This document shows positions 1-12,762 of a stretch of 64,000 nucleotides of DNA, in pieces. A program made the position numbers and the translations under genes. This stretch comes from Phoenix dactylifera (Eukaryota > Streptophyta > Magnoliopsida > Arecales > Arecaceae): positions 23,755,146 through 23,819,145 of the forward strand of contig NC_052399.1 of the NCBI RefSeq assembly GCF_009389715.1. The letters are read 5' to 3'. The notes under the pieces were generated by a model. That model made no database searches, was not told where the DNA came from, and saw nothing but the letters and a program-made list of their open reading frames with translations. Every line of letters starts with the position of its first letter. Position 1 is the first letter of the stretch.

Positions 1-610
1 TCGGAAGCCAATTTTATTTATGTCGAAAATATTTTTGAAACATATATCCTCATTGAGGATGTGAATATGCTTTAGCAAAACCTGACAAAAAAACAAAAAC
101 TCGACGCGTCAATTCCTCATAAACACTGTATATACAGAGGTATCCATATTAACAGTCAATGACTTGAATTACCTTCGTCTATTGAAGGTCTTATCATATT
201 AGTATGTATATGGTGCATAGGATATTTTAGACATCAGGATGACTGTGCTTGGCTTTTAATAATCATAACGTGGCATTTCAAGTTTTGCGTAGCGACAGCC
301 TGCAAATAAGAGGCTATATAATTTGATTATGCTCAAGTGAACCTCTTCTTAGACCGAGACGGACCTATTAGATAATGAAAATCCGACAGCAATAATTCAA
401 ATTATTGGACGTGATCTATGATTTTTAAATTGCTTATAGACTAAAAATTATGTATTTTAAGAGGCTTTTAGTCTATGCATCAAGTGATCAAATATACATA
501 TAATCTAATAATTACTAGGTTGTTTATTTTTTGATCACTTAATGTACATGCTAGGCACCTTCAAATATTATATAATTTTTTATATATAAGTAATTTAAAA
601 GTTGTAAATG
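1..610. other. AT-rich intergenic DNA, no gene seen
   Basis: AT-rich sequence with many stops in all frames. No domain, RNA gene or clear repeat end was recognised. It ends at the target duplication of the solo LTR that follows. Confidence 0.6.
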
Positions 611-615
611 ACATT

Positions 616-797
616 TGTTGAGGCCGAAAAGTAACAGTGTTTCTCTTCACTTTGGAGCACGTCTAAGCCTTCCTCGGGGATTTGCCCTTTAAAAGGCGCC
701 TCTGAAGAGAAAGGAGTTACCCCCTTATTTAAGACACAGCTCTCTTTGTCCCTCAAGCAGTGTAGGACTAAAGTCCCGATCCGCTTCCACCCCAACA
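616..797 (-). mobile_element. Solo LTR related to the TRIM family of this window
   Basis: Read on the minus strand this 182-base unit begins TGTTG and ends CAACA. It is flanked by a perfect 5-base target duplication, ACATT, at 611-615 and 798-802. It shares with the TRIM LTRs at 3.1 kb, 21.2 kb and 25.3 kb the order: weak copy of the snRNA upstream element, 25-base spacer, TTAAATAAG, then a GGCGCCTTTT-type block. No second LTR or internal region is present, so it is a solo LTR, a fossil left by recombination. Divergence from its relatives suggests it is older than the 21-kb copy. Confidence 0.75.
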
Positions 798-802
798 ACA
801 TT

Positions 803-2990
803 CAACTTTTAGGATCATTGATATGGAGCTTCCACCGTCCGTTCTAGGTATGGTAGGTTTCGAGTTAAGATCTACTCGAGTATGCATATTTATAGTACAG
901 CACCTATGTATGGTAGGGAGCGATAGACGCCGGTCACGTTTGACTCATTATTCAGATAAGCTGCATAGAAAATTAATTTGGCTTAAATATGAATCTAAGA
1001 GTCCTATCATATGTGCCGCTCATTCCCAATTTAAAGATTCATGAGAAGGCCGCCCACTAGCAACCGACCATTGATTACTGTTGAAGGTGATATAAAATGG
1101 ATGACAACCGTAGGTGCGGCTGTCAGCCTTTTTCCCCTCTTCCGCCCTGGCCTGCTTTGCACAACCCCACCACCCAATCAGGACCATTTCACGAGTGATG
1201 CCATCACCCCACATCCATGATCGGACGGTCATACGTCGTCGGATGGATGGAAAACTATGCGTTGAATTTGAAGAGGGCATCCCGTTCCGGGCTGTTGCCG
1301 TTTACCATCTCTTGCTGCCAAAAAGTTAAACAGCGTTGCGAGCGCCTAACGCCGCTATAATTGCCATGGTGGGGGGTGGCGGGCCCCCCACATGAAGTCC
1401 CGGTGGGCGGGCCCACCTTATCTTTTTCGGTCGAGGGCGTCCGGGCCCACCGGGTTCTAGAGCCCTCCCGCCGCCTGCTTGGCTGTTGGCCGAGATCGGA
1501 CGGCAGTAATCGATCGGCCAGGGCAAGGACAGCCGTCGGATCGGTGGGGCTGCCTATGCCGGTCATTGTCGCCGGCCCGTGCTCAAACGCTAACCGCTGC
1601 GGTGGCGCAGACAGGCAGCGTGAGGGGCTGCGCACGCTTCGTACCGTCCAGCCCCGCGTTTAGATTTATCCGAATTTAAGCGATTATAATAAGACGCGGA
1701 TGAGGTCCGGGAGACCCGGGCTGTCACCTTCCCACGGACAACGCTCCCCAACGGACGACCGCATGATGTTTCTATGCGGTCTGTCGGGTATCCAGTCACA
1801 TCGCCACGACAGCGACAGCGCAAGCTGGAGCGTTCATCGACTCTTTTTTATAAATTAATAATAAAAGTTTAGGGGAGGGTGGGAGAATAATGACAACCGC
1901 GTAGAAATCTGTATGCGAACGTGCGGAGGTTAGGCTTTGCCCCTTTATCTCCAGCCTGCCGGGTAAAACCACGACTCCAGCGAATCTTCTGCGGGTCCCA
2001 CCCGGCCTCGCCTTTCCGTTCCTCCCCACCGCCTCTCCCCCAAATCCATCCGTCGCCTTTCCGCCCTTTTTGACGCTTATTTTGACGTGCCCACTGCATT
2101 ATACTCTGTGCGTCTTCCACACCACACTTCGTATTCCAAGTCCTCCTCCTCCCTCTCCATGCATGAAACGCGGGAGCCATGGGACCCGCTCTGGAAACCA
2201 AGCCAGCCAATGGGGTGGTTCACGACCGCTCCAGCCTGGCGCCACTCGGAACGAGAGTACAGGCGTGCGGATGGTGCACGTGTGCCACCTTTGCGTCCCG
2301 GAAAAGCAAGACACAAGTACGATAGGATTACAATAACTTCACAATAATAAAGTAGTAATAAATGAAAGCATGAGCAGTCAAGTGGGATCCTCTCGCCCAA
2401 AGTACATACGTTCCACTTGCATAATAATAAAATAAAAACAAACAAACTTTTATGCGTTATGGAGCTGCCCCTGCGCGCTTTATAGCGAAAAAAAATATAT
2501 GGATGGACCACGTGAGCCGACCGTTGAATCAGAGCCATCCATCCCATTAAACAAAAAAAAAAAAACTACCTGGAAGGACTGGTTGGTCTGGTATAAAATG
2601 GCTATTTTGCGTTTCGAAGCACGGAAGGCGGGCCGCTCAGACTCTCAGCTGTCCGCTTCAATCCGGCCGGCTTTGTTCGTTTTGAGTCAGCCAGTGGAAG
2701 TATCAAGTGGTGGTGGTGGTGGCCCAGGCCCACGGTGGTACGTTCTTCTGCAGGCCCACGAAACGGATGGCCGAGCCGCTGGTGGGAGATAGTAGTCCCC
2801 CAAACGGGTGCAGGGAGGAGGGGATTTCAAAACGTGTGGTCCACCGGAAGGAGAGGGAGAGGACCGTAAATATGTCCGCCCGAGTAAGTTTTCGACCTCG
2901 CTCATCTTTCCACCAATTGTGTGCGTGCCCTGGCTGCCGTTTCGGAAAGAAAGCGCGGGAAGCAATGCGTCAACGGAGTGCCACCTGGAG

Positions 2991-2994
<4 letters not shown>
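803..2994. other. GC-rich island without a recognisable gene
   Basis: From about 1050 to 2350 the sequence is GC- and CpG-rich, unlike its AT-rich surroundings. TATA-like strings TATAAAATGG occur near 1091 and 2592, and a short GGT/GTG run near 2707. All reading frames are short and overlapping, and none shows a family I know. It could be the promoter or leader of a lost or decayed gene, or an unmethylated regulatory island. I cannot decide which. Confidence 0.4.

Positions 2995-3060
<66 letters not shown>
2995..3060. repeat. (TA)n microsatellite, left arm
   Basis: About 33 uninterrupted TA units abutting the left end of the TRIM at 3061. The repeat resumes on the other side of the element (3673), so the element sits inside one TA tract. 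Long YIYIYI reading frames here are artefacts of the repeat. Confidence 0.97.
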
Positions 3061-4479
<1,419 letters not shown>

Positions 4480-5450
4480 ATCCTAATGGGGTGGGTTTTA
4501 TCCAACTTGCAGTAGATTCGGGGTGGATGCGGATAATGGTAAAAATCTAAGATGGATATGTATAACTTTTCACAAACCATCTCTCCACTCTTTGCCTTAA
4601 TTGCTCCACTCATAGGAAAGAATAAATATATGAAAGACTATATGCCACGATGCTTAATTGTTCAATTTTTTAGTTGATTGTTTTTTTTAGTTTAGGAGTT
4701 ATTTAAGTTCTTAAAGAACAATATTTTTGTCTATTATGTTCCTATTACTATTGAAATTTTGGTTTGTTATATTTTATGTCTTCAATGAGGATGCAATAGA
4801 GTCGAGTAGCTGAAAGCTCGAGTTTAACTCGATTCAAGATACTCAGGCTCGAAACTCAATTCATGATACTTGGGCTTAAAACTCGACTTAAGATCGATCA
4901 AATCTTAATATCTAAGCCTGAACTTGAGTCGATAAAAAAAATACTCGACATCGACTCAACTCGACTTGTATAACATCCAAGCTACACTTGACCTCGAGTT
5001 CGAACATTGATCATAACTCAAAAAGATAGTTAAAACAAAATATAACATAATATTATATTTTAAATTATTAAAGTAATAATATATTATAAATATTATATAT
5101 ATATATATATTCGACTGGGCTCGTAAGTCTTCGAGTCGAGTGTTTTGCTATTCGAGCTTATTTTGAAAACTATTCGAGCTACTCGAGCTTGGTAACAATC
5201 AAGTTTAGACCCGAGTCGAGCTTAAATAGCTCGCGAGCTGCTTGGCTCATTTGTACCTTAGTTTTCGACTCTTATTTTGTTTAATATTGTGTGAAGTATT
5301 AAGGTTGACCTTTTATTATTTCTCATTAATTTGATTTATATGCAAAATAATAATTTTTGCACCTTTTTTCACACTGATTTGCCCAACCCACCCCATCTAA
5401 CTCTACTTGCCTCCTCTACCCCGAGGTGAGTACGAGGTGGATATGGGTAC
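4480..5450. repeat. Probable nested inverted-repeat (foldback/MITE-like) elements
   Basis: The outer part begins with a GGGGTGGG-rich string (4488-4530) and ends with CCCACCCC-type strings (5385-5440), roughly inverted to each other. Inside, 4795-5260 is packed with CTCGAG/ACTCGA/GAGTCGAG words at both ends in opposite orientation around an AT-rich middle. The pattern resembles a non-autonomous DNA transposon of hAT/MITE type inserted in a second one. No transposase is present and the exact ends were not resolved. Confidence 0.4.
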
Positions 5451-6780
5451 ATTGCCATCTGTTTACACTACATTTTGATCACCGAGAAAGTAGCAATGAG
5501 CAGGCACCATATGAACCAAGTCGGACAAAGTCAAGCAGGTGAAAGCCATATAATCCTTGCTAGGTTTGATGGAGTTTGATCATGATAAATTTTACTAAGT
5601 ATGGAGGGATAGGCCAAAGGAGGAGGATTTGACTACAGTATTGATAAGCAAGCTTAAAGATCAAGAGGGCCGTGATCAACCACAAGGGTGGATTGATCTC
5701 AAGGGTGTTCTAATATATAGAACATCATATTATGGAGATAGCTACCACAAGCTGAAGCAGATTAATGATGAGCCAAGACCGATAGACTATCGGTTTGGCG
5801 GTTGATGCAAAGCGACCATCCTAGTAATGTAGTAGTAGGGAGGCAATTACAAGAACTATTATTAAAACATGGGTGACATCTGTTGGAGTGGTCAGTTTCT
5901 ATGTCTTAGTATAAATATTATATTTATATTCTGTGTAAGGACCCTTCGACAATTAATCCAATAAATCTTCATCTATTATCTAAGCCTTTTAATTTATCTT
6001 GTATCTTAGAAGTAGGCATAATTTGGTTTTCTACTATAGCCAACTTTACATATATATCTATTGTAGCCCAATGTACACCTTCTTATCCACCTTCGAATGA
6101 TGGTTGAAGGTAGAAAAAGTACTTAAAGATCAAGGTAGTTAGATCCACCCTACTTTCTTTCCTTCCTTCAAATTTCATCATCATCTTTCCGGTTGATCAA
6201 ATGCCTAGTATAGTCATGCAAACTAGCTTCATCGCTATAGAAAACTCGACGCCTTTGTCTGCCAGCTAATCGAGTTTCTTGGGACCTTGAGTTTTCTAAC
6301 GGACAGGACAAAAATATGTCAATACCAAACCTACGTATGTACGAGCCAGAGTATAAATATATTAAATTTCAAATCCATAGATATGTGAGTTGGCTGAGTT
6401 TGAGTTAAAATAAAATTATGAAGAAATAATTATTATATATAATATTAAATATATATTTTCAATAAATTAAAAATATTATTATTATTTATATTCTTTGTTA
6501 TATTAAATTTACTACATTTTTTGTATTTGCTATAATATTTATATAATAAATTAAAAACTATTCTTATAGCTTGCAATTGTTTATTTATATTTTAAATATC
6601 AGCTCTCGTTATTTTAATTAATATATAATTTTATCTTATTAATAATAATGTGGAACGCGAGAATAATTTAAATTTCGTATTTACGTACTAAGAGACATAT
6701 ACAGTAAGCGGAAAGCTTTGTTTGTTAATACATACATTAAAAAAATAAAATAATGAATAAAAAAAGAACAATCCGGACCT
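5451..6780. other. Intergenic DNA upstream of the MATE gene
   Basis: AT-rich with no sustained reading frame. The stretch starting TGTTGGAGTGG near 5880 has the look of an old LTR edge, but no partner repeat was found. From about 6400 to 6770 the sequence is strongly AT-rich, as is usual upstream of a plant promoter. Confidence 0.5.
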
Positions 6781-6784
6781 CCCC

Positions 6785-6794
6785 TATATTAATA
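6785..6794 (+). promoter_or_regulatory. TATA-like box of the MATE gene
   Basis: TATATTAATA lies 164-173 bases before the ATG at 6958. It is followed by a purine- then pyrimidine-rich leader, giving a 5' UTR of about 140 bases. The assignment rests on position and sequence only. Confidence 0.45.
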
Positions 6795-6957
6795 GCCCGA
6801 GTAACGGGGACAACTCAAACCTCTCCAAGCGCAAGGGGAGCAAGGGAGAGAAACAGTGGGGGAGGTTGATCGCCGAGAAACAGAGCTTTCTCTTCTAGTT
6901 TAGACCCAACGGGAAACTTACTCTCTCTTTGAATTCTCGAAACTAGCCTCTGCCACT

Positions 6958-8523
6958 ATGTGTAACACGAACACCACCACCGTTTCCATGGCGGCTAGCG
7001 ACGAGAACCCACGGACACCCCCTCTCTACTACACCAATATCCCGCTCTCAAAGCCGGGAAAGAACCAACCTTTGAAGTTGCCGGAGCCGGCCGAGTCTCT
7101 GAGGGAGGCCTCGTCCCTCTTCCGCCTCTCCTTCCCCATCGCGCTCGCCGCGCTCCTTATTTACTCCCGCTCTGTTCTCTCTATGCTGTTCTTGGGATCT
7201 TTAGGCGACCTCCCGCTCGCCGCCGGCTCCCTCGCCATCGCCTTCGCCAACATCACGGGCTACTCCGTGCTGTCGGGCTTATCTCTGGGAATGGAGCCCC
7301 TTTGCTCCCAGGCCTTCGGTGCCAACCAGCGTAAACTCCTGGCGCTCACCCTTCACCGCTCTGTTCTCTTCCTCCTCTGTTCTTCCATCCCCATCTCTCT
7401 TCTCTGGCTCAACATGTCAAAGATCCTCCTCTTCCTCGGCCAGGACTCGGAAATCACCTCCCTCGCCCAAAGCTACCTCCTTTTCTCCCTCCCCGACCTC
7501 ATTGCCTTCTCCTTCATTCATCCCCTCCGCATCTACCTCCGGTCGCAGGGCATCACCCGCCCCCTCACACGCGCCGCCTCCCTTGCCGCCTTGGTCCACC
7601 TCCCGGCCAACCTCCTCCTCGTGACCCATCTCCGCCTCGGCGCCCCCGGCGTCGCTGCCGCCTCCGCCTCCTCCAACCTCGCCCTCCTGCTCTTCTTCCT
7701 CTTCCACCTCCGCAGCGATCCGGACCCGACGTGGCGGCGTCCCACCCTCGAGTGCCTCTCCGGTTGGGGGCCCCTGGCCCGCCTCGCCGCACCCAGCTGC
7801 GTCTCGGTCTGCCTCGAGTGGTGGTGGTACGAGCTGATGATCCTCCTCTGCGGCCTTCTCCCGGACCCGAAGCCCGCGGTGGCCTCCATGGGCGTCCTCA
7901 TCCAGACCACCGCCCTCCTCTACGTCTTCCCCTCCTCCCTGGGATTCGGCGTCTCCACGCGGGTGGGCAACGAGCTCGGAGCCAACCGCCCGACCGGCGC
8001 CCGCGCCTCCGCCGTGGTCTCGGTGGCGCTCTCTGCCGTGATGGGGTTAGCGGCGATGGGGTTCGCGGCGGGGATGCGGAATCGGTGGGGGCGGATGTTC
8101 ACGGACAGCGGGGAGATACTCCAGCTGACGGCGGCGGCGATGCCGCTCGTGGGGCTGTGCGAGCTTGGGAACTGCCCGCAGACTGTGGGATGCGGGGTGC
8201 TGCGGGGGAGCGCGCGGCCGGCCCACGCGGCCCACGTCAACCTGGGTGCGTTCTACCTCGTCGGCATGCCGGTGGCCGTCGGGCTGGGGTTCGGCCTCGG
8301 CGTGGGCTTCACGGGGCTCTGGATGGGTCTCCTCGCCGCCCAGATGTGCTGTGCCGGCCTCATGCTCCACGTCGTGGGGACCACCGACTGGGAGGCCCAG
8401 GCTTGCCGGGCCCAGGTTCTAACAGGGAAGCCTCCTGCGGGGCTCAAAGAGATGGAGGAAGGCAAAGTTGCTGATGATGAAGCGGTAAAGGGTACAGAGA
8501 AATGCGATGAGCCGTTGATCTGA
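6958..8523 (+). CDS. MATE efflux transporter, DETOXIFICATION-type
   Basis: Intronless frame of 521 residues with the MatE fold: a hydrophilic N-terminus to about residue 55, then around twelve hydrophobic segments, starting at FRLSFPIALAALLIYSRSVL, and a charged C-tail from about 475. Family motifs include MEPLCSQAFGANQ after the second segment, PLRIYLRSQG, CLEWWWYELMILLCGLL, FGVSTRVGNELGA opening the second half, and NCPQTVGCGVLRGSARP. MATE proteins export organic compounds using H+ or Na+ gradients. The intronless plant clade (Arabidopsis DTX48-56 group) includes endomembrane proteins affecting growth, hormone and iron balance. Length fits this clade. The CDS is GC-rich, especially at third positions, unlike its flanks. 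A second in-frame ATG at codon 11 (CCATGGCG) has a better context than the first, so the start may be 30 bases later. Substrate cannot be told from sequence. Confidence 0.95.
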   Translation: MCNTNTTTVSMAASDENPRTPPLYYTNIPLSKPGKNQPLKLPEPAESLREASSLFRLSFPIALAALLIYSRSVLSMLFLGSLGDLPLAAGSLAIAFANITGYSVLSGLSLGMEPLCSQAFGANQRKLLALTLHRSVLFLLCSSIPISLLWLNMSKILLFLGQDSEITSLAQSYLLFSLPDLIAFSFIHPLRIYLRSQGITRPLTRAASLAALVHLPANLLLVTHLRLGAPGVAAASASSNLALLLFFLFHLRSDPDPTWRRPTLECLSGWGPLARLAAPSCVSVCLEWWWYELMILLCGLLPDPKPAVASMGVLIQTTALLYVFPSSLGFGVSTRVGNELGANRPTGARASAVVSVALSAVMGLAAMGFAAGMRNRWGRMFTDSGEILQLTAAAMPLVGLCELGNCPQTVGCGVLRGSARPAHAAHVNLGAFYLVGMPVAVGLGFGLGVGFTGLWMGLLAAQMCCAGLMLHVVGTTDWEAQACRAQVLTGKPPAGLKEMEEGKVADDEAVKGTEKCDEPLI

Positions 8524-10521
8524 ACCAGAACGGATGAGATTGAGAGTGGACGAGATTGAGAGGAGACATGTTATAATGCACTTCTGAGTTCTCTAACTTT
8601 TAGGATTTTAGAGAGAGAGGGAGAGACAGGACTAGATGATTTTGCGTGGATTGTTGATATATATTTTTTATTTTTCCTATCTAATCGAAGCTATTCACTT
8701 GATCTTTATTTTTGTACTGATGAGTAATGACTTGGAAGGTAGAGCGTATATTTGTGACTTGGGGGAGCTTTTGGTATTTGAGAGTTGTATTTGTACCTTG
8801 GCTTGAATTTGTTTTTAACTATTTTTCTCAACTTAAAGGGTATGGTGCCTAATTAGAAATTTTGAAGAAAATTGCAAGAGAATAGGTTTCTTAAATGCTG
8901 TGAAGTTGGTCGACATTTTACGAAAGTTATGCACGATTTTTTTAGGGGATTGGATTGCAAGAAGAGGCAGATGGAGGCCAACAAGATAGAGAATTTACAT
9001 CAAAAGTGTTGTTTTTTTTTTTTTTTTTTTAATCTTTACAAGTCCTTGATTAAATTTACTTGGAACTGATGCTTCAGCTGTAAAGTCTGCTCAAGCTTTG
9101 AGGACGCATGGACGACAACTACAATGAAACTAAAAAATATACGTACATTTTAAATGTTCGAAGCCTTTTATTCAAATCTTGCTATCCCCAAAGAAAACTC
9201 TTGAGTATGCTTAAACAAATAATTATTAGCATCACAATTATGGGGGCTTTGAGTGCCTTGGAAATTGTTAATGATATATTTTACAAAGGAACAGCATTAT
9301 TTTATATAAAGAACTTCATACAAGGCATAAGATTGTTTCATTTTATTAATCGAGTGTCATGACGGTCCACTCAATTAATTTGAGCCTAAGTCGGCACTTT
9401 ATTAAGATTGATTTATTTTTTGAGAAAACATTAATTTTTTTATCAATTTTTTCTTTATTATGCAACATTCAATTTGTTTTTACTAAACAGAGATATTTAT
9501 GTTCAAAACTTTGTTATAATTCATAAATTTCAACCGTGTACTTAATAATATGGATTGATGGAGATAGTGTATAAGAGAATTATGCATATTGCATGCATGC
9601 ATGCATTTGATGTCTGGTGTCGTCATTCTCCTTCCAATGAATGCTGAAGAAATTTCATTAAACTATAAATACATAAAGACTATGTGCAAGAACTTGAATG
9701 TGTATTATATAATATCTATCGCTAGTGGAAATTTTTATTCTTGCTGGTTGTTAGAGTTAATCTATATCATGATTTGATGCTCTCTGGGCATTTTCCTTCT
9801 CTTCGTACACTTTCTCTCTCCATAAGGAAGCAAACAAGGAAGAATGGATCATTGAGGCATCAAAGTTAATTGATGTCTTTATTTAATGTTTCTCCTCTCC
9901 TTACAATTTTCTCTACCTGTATTTTCATTCTCCATAACAAAGTAAAAACAATGAATATTTGAATGTCCATCGGAAACAATTATAGGATAGCAATATCTAG
10001 CAAGTTATGTAATTAAACTTTAGTTAGGCACTCTAGGGATATCTTTGTGAGGCTAACAACAGGCTATTAGACATATCTAACTACCTGCCCGCTAAATAGA
10101 CAATCTACCTAAATAAATACAATACAAATATTATAGATCCTTGGAAAATTTGATAGGTAGAAAAAGATTTTTGGTCTTGCAATTTAAGATCCTTTCCTTG
10201 TTAGTAGATTCACTACCTATAAATATTGCAACTACATTGACAAATATTTATACTATTTTCTTTTTACATTAGAAATCAAACAATATGAAGGGAAGGAAGG
10301 AAAATGTCTTGTTGTCATGTAAGTAGTTGTTCTTAAGTGTTAAATCAAGTAAAATGATGGCTTTTCTAGAATAATAGAACGAGATTATCTTCTAGAATCC
10401 AAATTCTCTACAGTAAGTTTTTTAAATGACAGAATATTGTACCATCCTAGATAGCTGTCATATCATCCATCTTGGAGACGGACGGCCGCCACTCATTGCG
10501 GAAATCTAAGTGGTCATGTTT
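8524..10521. other. AT-rich intergenic DNA downstream of the MATE gene
   Basis: Contains the MATE 3' UTR, a poly-T run at about 9010-9030 and small reading frames with no known similarity. No gene or element ends were recognised. Confidence 0.55.
9588..9606. repeat. TGCATGCA (RY-type) microrepeat
   Basis: Several overlapping CATGCATG units. This is the core of the RY element bound by B3 factors in seed promoters, but with no gene nearby it is probably just a short simple repeat. Confidence 0.5.
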
Positions 10522-10526
10522 GGTGC

Positions 10527-10949
10527 TGTGAGAATCCGTGCGGGCATGTATTTAATTCCACATCGGTTATTTGCTGCGTAAATCTTGAGTACTTATAAAT
10601 GATTAAAAAATTCAAATAATACCTTTCGGCTAGCCATTTTGGGTGAGATCCTAGGTTGTTACAAATAGTATCAGAATGGACCCAACTCATAACTTATGTG
10701 GACTAGAAGACATTACAGCACTGATCTGGCCAATCGTGGTGTTTGTAATTAGATTTGAATAGATTTGAATTCTTAGCCTGCTGAGGATGTCAGGGGTTGA
10801 ACGGAGGGAGTATGTGAAAATCCGTGCAGACGTGTATTTAGTTTCACATTAGTTATTCACTAGGTAGATCTTGGGTACTTATACAGAATCAAAAAACTCA
10901 AATAATACTTTTCGACTAGCTATTTTGGGTGAGGTTCTGGGTTGTTACA
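10527..10949 (+). mobile_element. TRIM retroelement, Met-tRNA-primed family, with target duplications
   Basis: Two 137-base direct repeats (10527-10663 and 10813-10949) start TGTGA and end TTACA. They are flanked by a perfect 5-base duplication GGTGC (10522-10526, 10950-10954). Just inside the left LTR, AATAGTATCAGAATGG resembles the complement of initiator Met-tRNA (TGGTATCAGAGC), and ACGGAGGGAGTA before the right LTR is the polypurine tract. There is no coding sequence, and it looks structurally whole. The LTRs differ at roughly one sixth of positions, mostly transitions, so the insertion is old (many million years). Its left LTR holds ATTCCACATCG followed 27 bases later by TTATAAAT. Confidence 0.9.
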
Positions 10950-11271
10950 GGTGCTATACATAGTGATGCACCCCAGATGAGCGGCAATTATTTGTTACCT
11001 AGATGGATGATGTGGTAGCTATTTATGATGGTACAGTACATTGTGGCGCAAAAAGCACACCCCAAAAGATCCTAGTTCTATTTTTCTAATTTAAAAAAAG
11101 TTGAAGCGGATAGAGATCCATAAGAATGCATGCAATGATGAACTAACATCAATCTTTGCAAACAATCTTGATCAGTACCTAAAAACCTCCCCAAATATCG
11201 GATCACCATTAAGGAGCATGTTTTGTTACATAAACATGGTCAAATGAGATGCTTTACCTAATTAGCAGGGT

Positions 11272-11512
11272 TGGCTCAACCTTTAGGCGACTGAGGTGGT
11301 CGCCTAAAGTCCCGGCTCAAAGAAGGCCCACTATAGAAAAGGCCTCAAAGACAAAACAAAAGGAAAAAAGCCCCCTCTTAGTAAGTTCAACTTAGGCCAG
11401 CCCATTGCAAGAAAGGCCTCGAAGACAAAACGGAAAGAAAAAAGACCCACTTTAGTAGGTTCACCTAAGACCCCCAAATGCATTGAGCCGCTCCTGCTAA
11501 TTAGTTGAGACA
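11272..11512 (+). repeat. Dispersed repeat, copy 1 (AGGCGACTGAGGTGGTCGCC family)
   Basis: The unit begins GGTTGGCTCAACCTTTAGGCGAC and ends GCCGCTCCTG. A second copy with the same order of blocks lies at 22673-22870. It holds an internal inverted repeat (TTAGGCGAC / GTCGCCTAA) and a partly repeated GGCCTCAAAGACAAAAC block. It has no coding capacity; the repeat class is unknown. Confidence 0.7.
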
Positions 11513-12252
11513 ATCGGATCACCATCAAGGAGCATGTTTCGTTACATAAACATTGTCAAATCAGATGCTTCACCTAATTTCATTTAAAGTTCTTACCATC
11601 ACATACAATGATCATAAAGCTAACTAGTTGAAACATGCTAATTTTTCCCAAGCTAGGCGTCTCGCTGCATAATAAAAATTCTAATTTTGTGCAGCATCTA
11701 ATATTTGGATGTGAATTGGGTGGGCTGTTCGGCCTCCCCTTTCACACAAAAAAAAGTCAAAACACTCTTGAAGGTGAAAGGTCCCGTGCTGGAGCCGATC
11801 GTTCTGTTGGCTAGTCGATTCAGATTACTTCCTTAAGGTTTAGGCAAGATCAAATTTTGATAATTTACACCATTAATGTAAGAATGAATCTTTGTTAGGC
11901 CCGATCAGATTCGGCCTCTTTGCTCCAAAATCGGAAACGACTTTATTAGAATCCAACTCTTTAGTTTAGAACCCAACCAACCGGAAAGTTTAGAACATGG
12001 GTGATCAAGAATGCCCGCCCATTGGCTCGGTTTCCGCCAAAGTTTTGTCCAATCCCACCCACGGCGCCGTCCAGTTTAGATGGGTCCCTGTCGCTGATTG
12101 GTGTGACCCACCAGAATGGACGGTAAACAATGTCTCATTTGAAATAAAAATTGAATGGGAACGACAAACGGGAGAGAATCTGAACCCGATAATAGCCGTG
12201 TGTTTCACTTGTAGGCAACAAATTCGATCGCTTTCAAACCAAAATCTGCGAC

Positions 12253-12253
<1 letters not shown>

Positions 12254-12288
<35 letters not shown>
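12254..12288. repeat. (CT)n microsatellite
   Basis: About 17 CT units. It makes the SLSLSL and RERERE reading frames of this spot, which are not genes. Confidence 0.95.
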
Positions 12289-12293
<5 letters not shown>

Positions 12294-12380
12294 GGCAGAT
12301 TAAGTACATGGCTCCCGGGAACGAGGGGCCAGCCATTCCTCATTTTTAACAAGGATGCAAATTTACTTTGTCACATGCTG

Positions 12381-12762
12381 TGTGTGGATTCGAATATATA
12401 TTTAGATGGGTAAATTTTTGATATTTATATAAAATTAAGAAACTTAAATATGATCCGACTTATGATAAATGGTATCAGAGCGAATTTAGCTCATGATTCA
12501 TGTGGACTAGAGGATGACGCTGCAACACGGGTTCATGAGGTCAGACCATAAACCGATCGTAGTGTTTGTGATTAAATTTGAAAAGGATTTGGACCCTTAG
12601 TCTGGCGAAGATGTTAGAGCTTAAAAAGGAAAGTACGTGTGGATATATATTAAGTCTCACATCAGTTATATACTAAATAGATCTTGGATACTTGTACAAG
12701 GCCAAGGAACCCAAATTACACATCTTGATTAGCCTTTTTGGTTGAGATCCTAAGTTGTAACA
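12381..12762 (+). mobile_element. Second, diverged copy of the Met-tRNA-primed TRIM
   Basis: A left LTR remnant begins near 12381 (TGTGTGGATTCG). It is followed by an exact TGGTATCAGAGC primer site at 12470-12481 and an internal part very similar to that of the 10.5-kb element (TCATGTGGACTAGAGGATG, ATCGTAGTGTTTGTGATTA). The right LTR is 12638-12762 (TGTGGATA...GTAACA), preceded by the purine tract AAAAAGGAAAGTACG. No target duplication was recognised. It is an old, worn fossil of the same family. Confidence 0.8.

Larger units (their letters stand above)
10955..12380. other. Intergenic DNA with one dispersed repeat
   Basis: Apart from the repeat at 11272-11512 and the CT microsatellite at 12254, nothing gene-like is convincing. 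A frame starting at 11997 (139 codons) runs through the CT repeat into an SLSLSL tract and has no recognisable domain. It is not called as a gene. Confidence 0.5.

Noticed and set aside
5880-6060. Possible second solo LTR (TGTTGGAGTGG...)
   Set aside because: No matching end, target duplication or partner copy could be identified.
7319-8474. Several long frames inside the MATE gene, both strands
   Set aside because: Shadow frames caused by high third-position GC of the real gene; low-complexity Arg, Gly and Glu content.
11997-12413. 139-codon frame beginning MGDQECPPIGS
   Set aside because: It runs through the CT microsatellite into an SLSLSL tract, has no recognisable domain and overlaps an equally long antisense frame.
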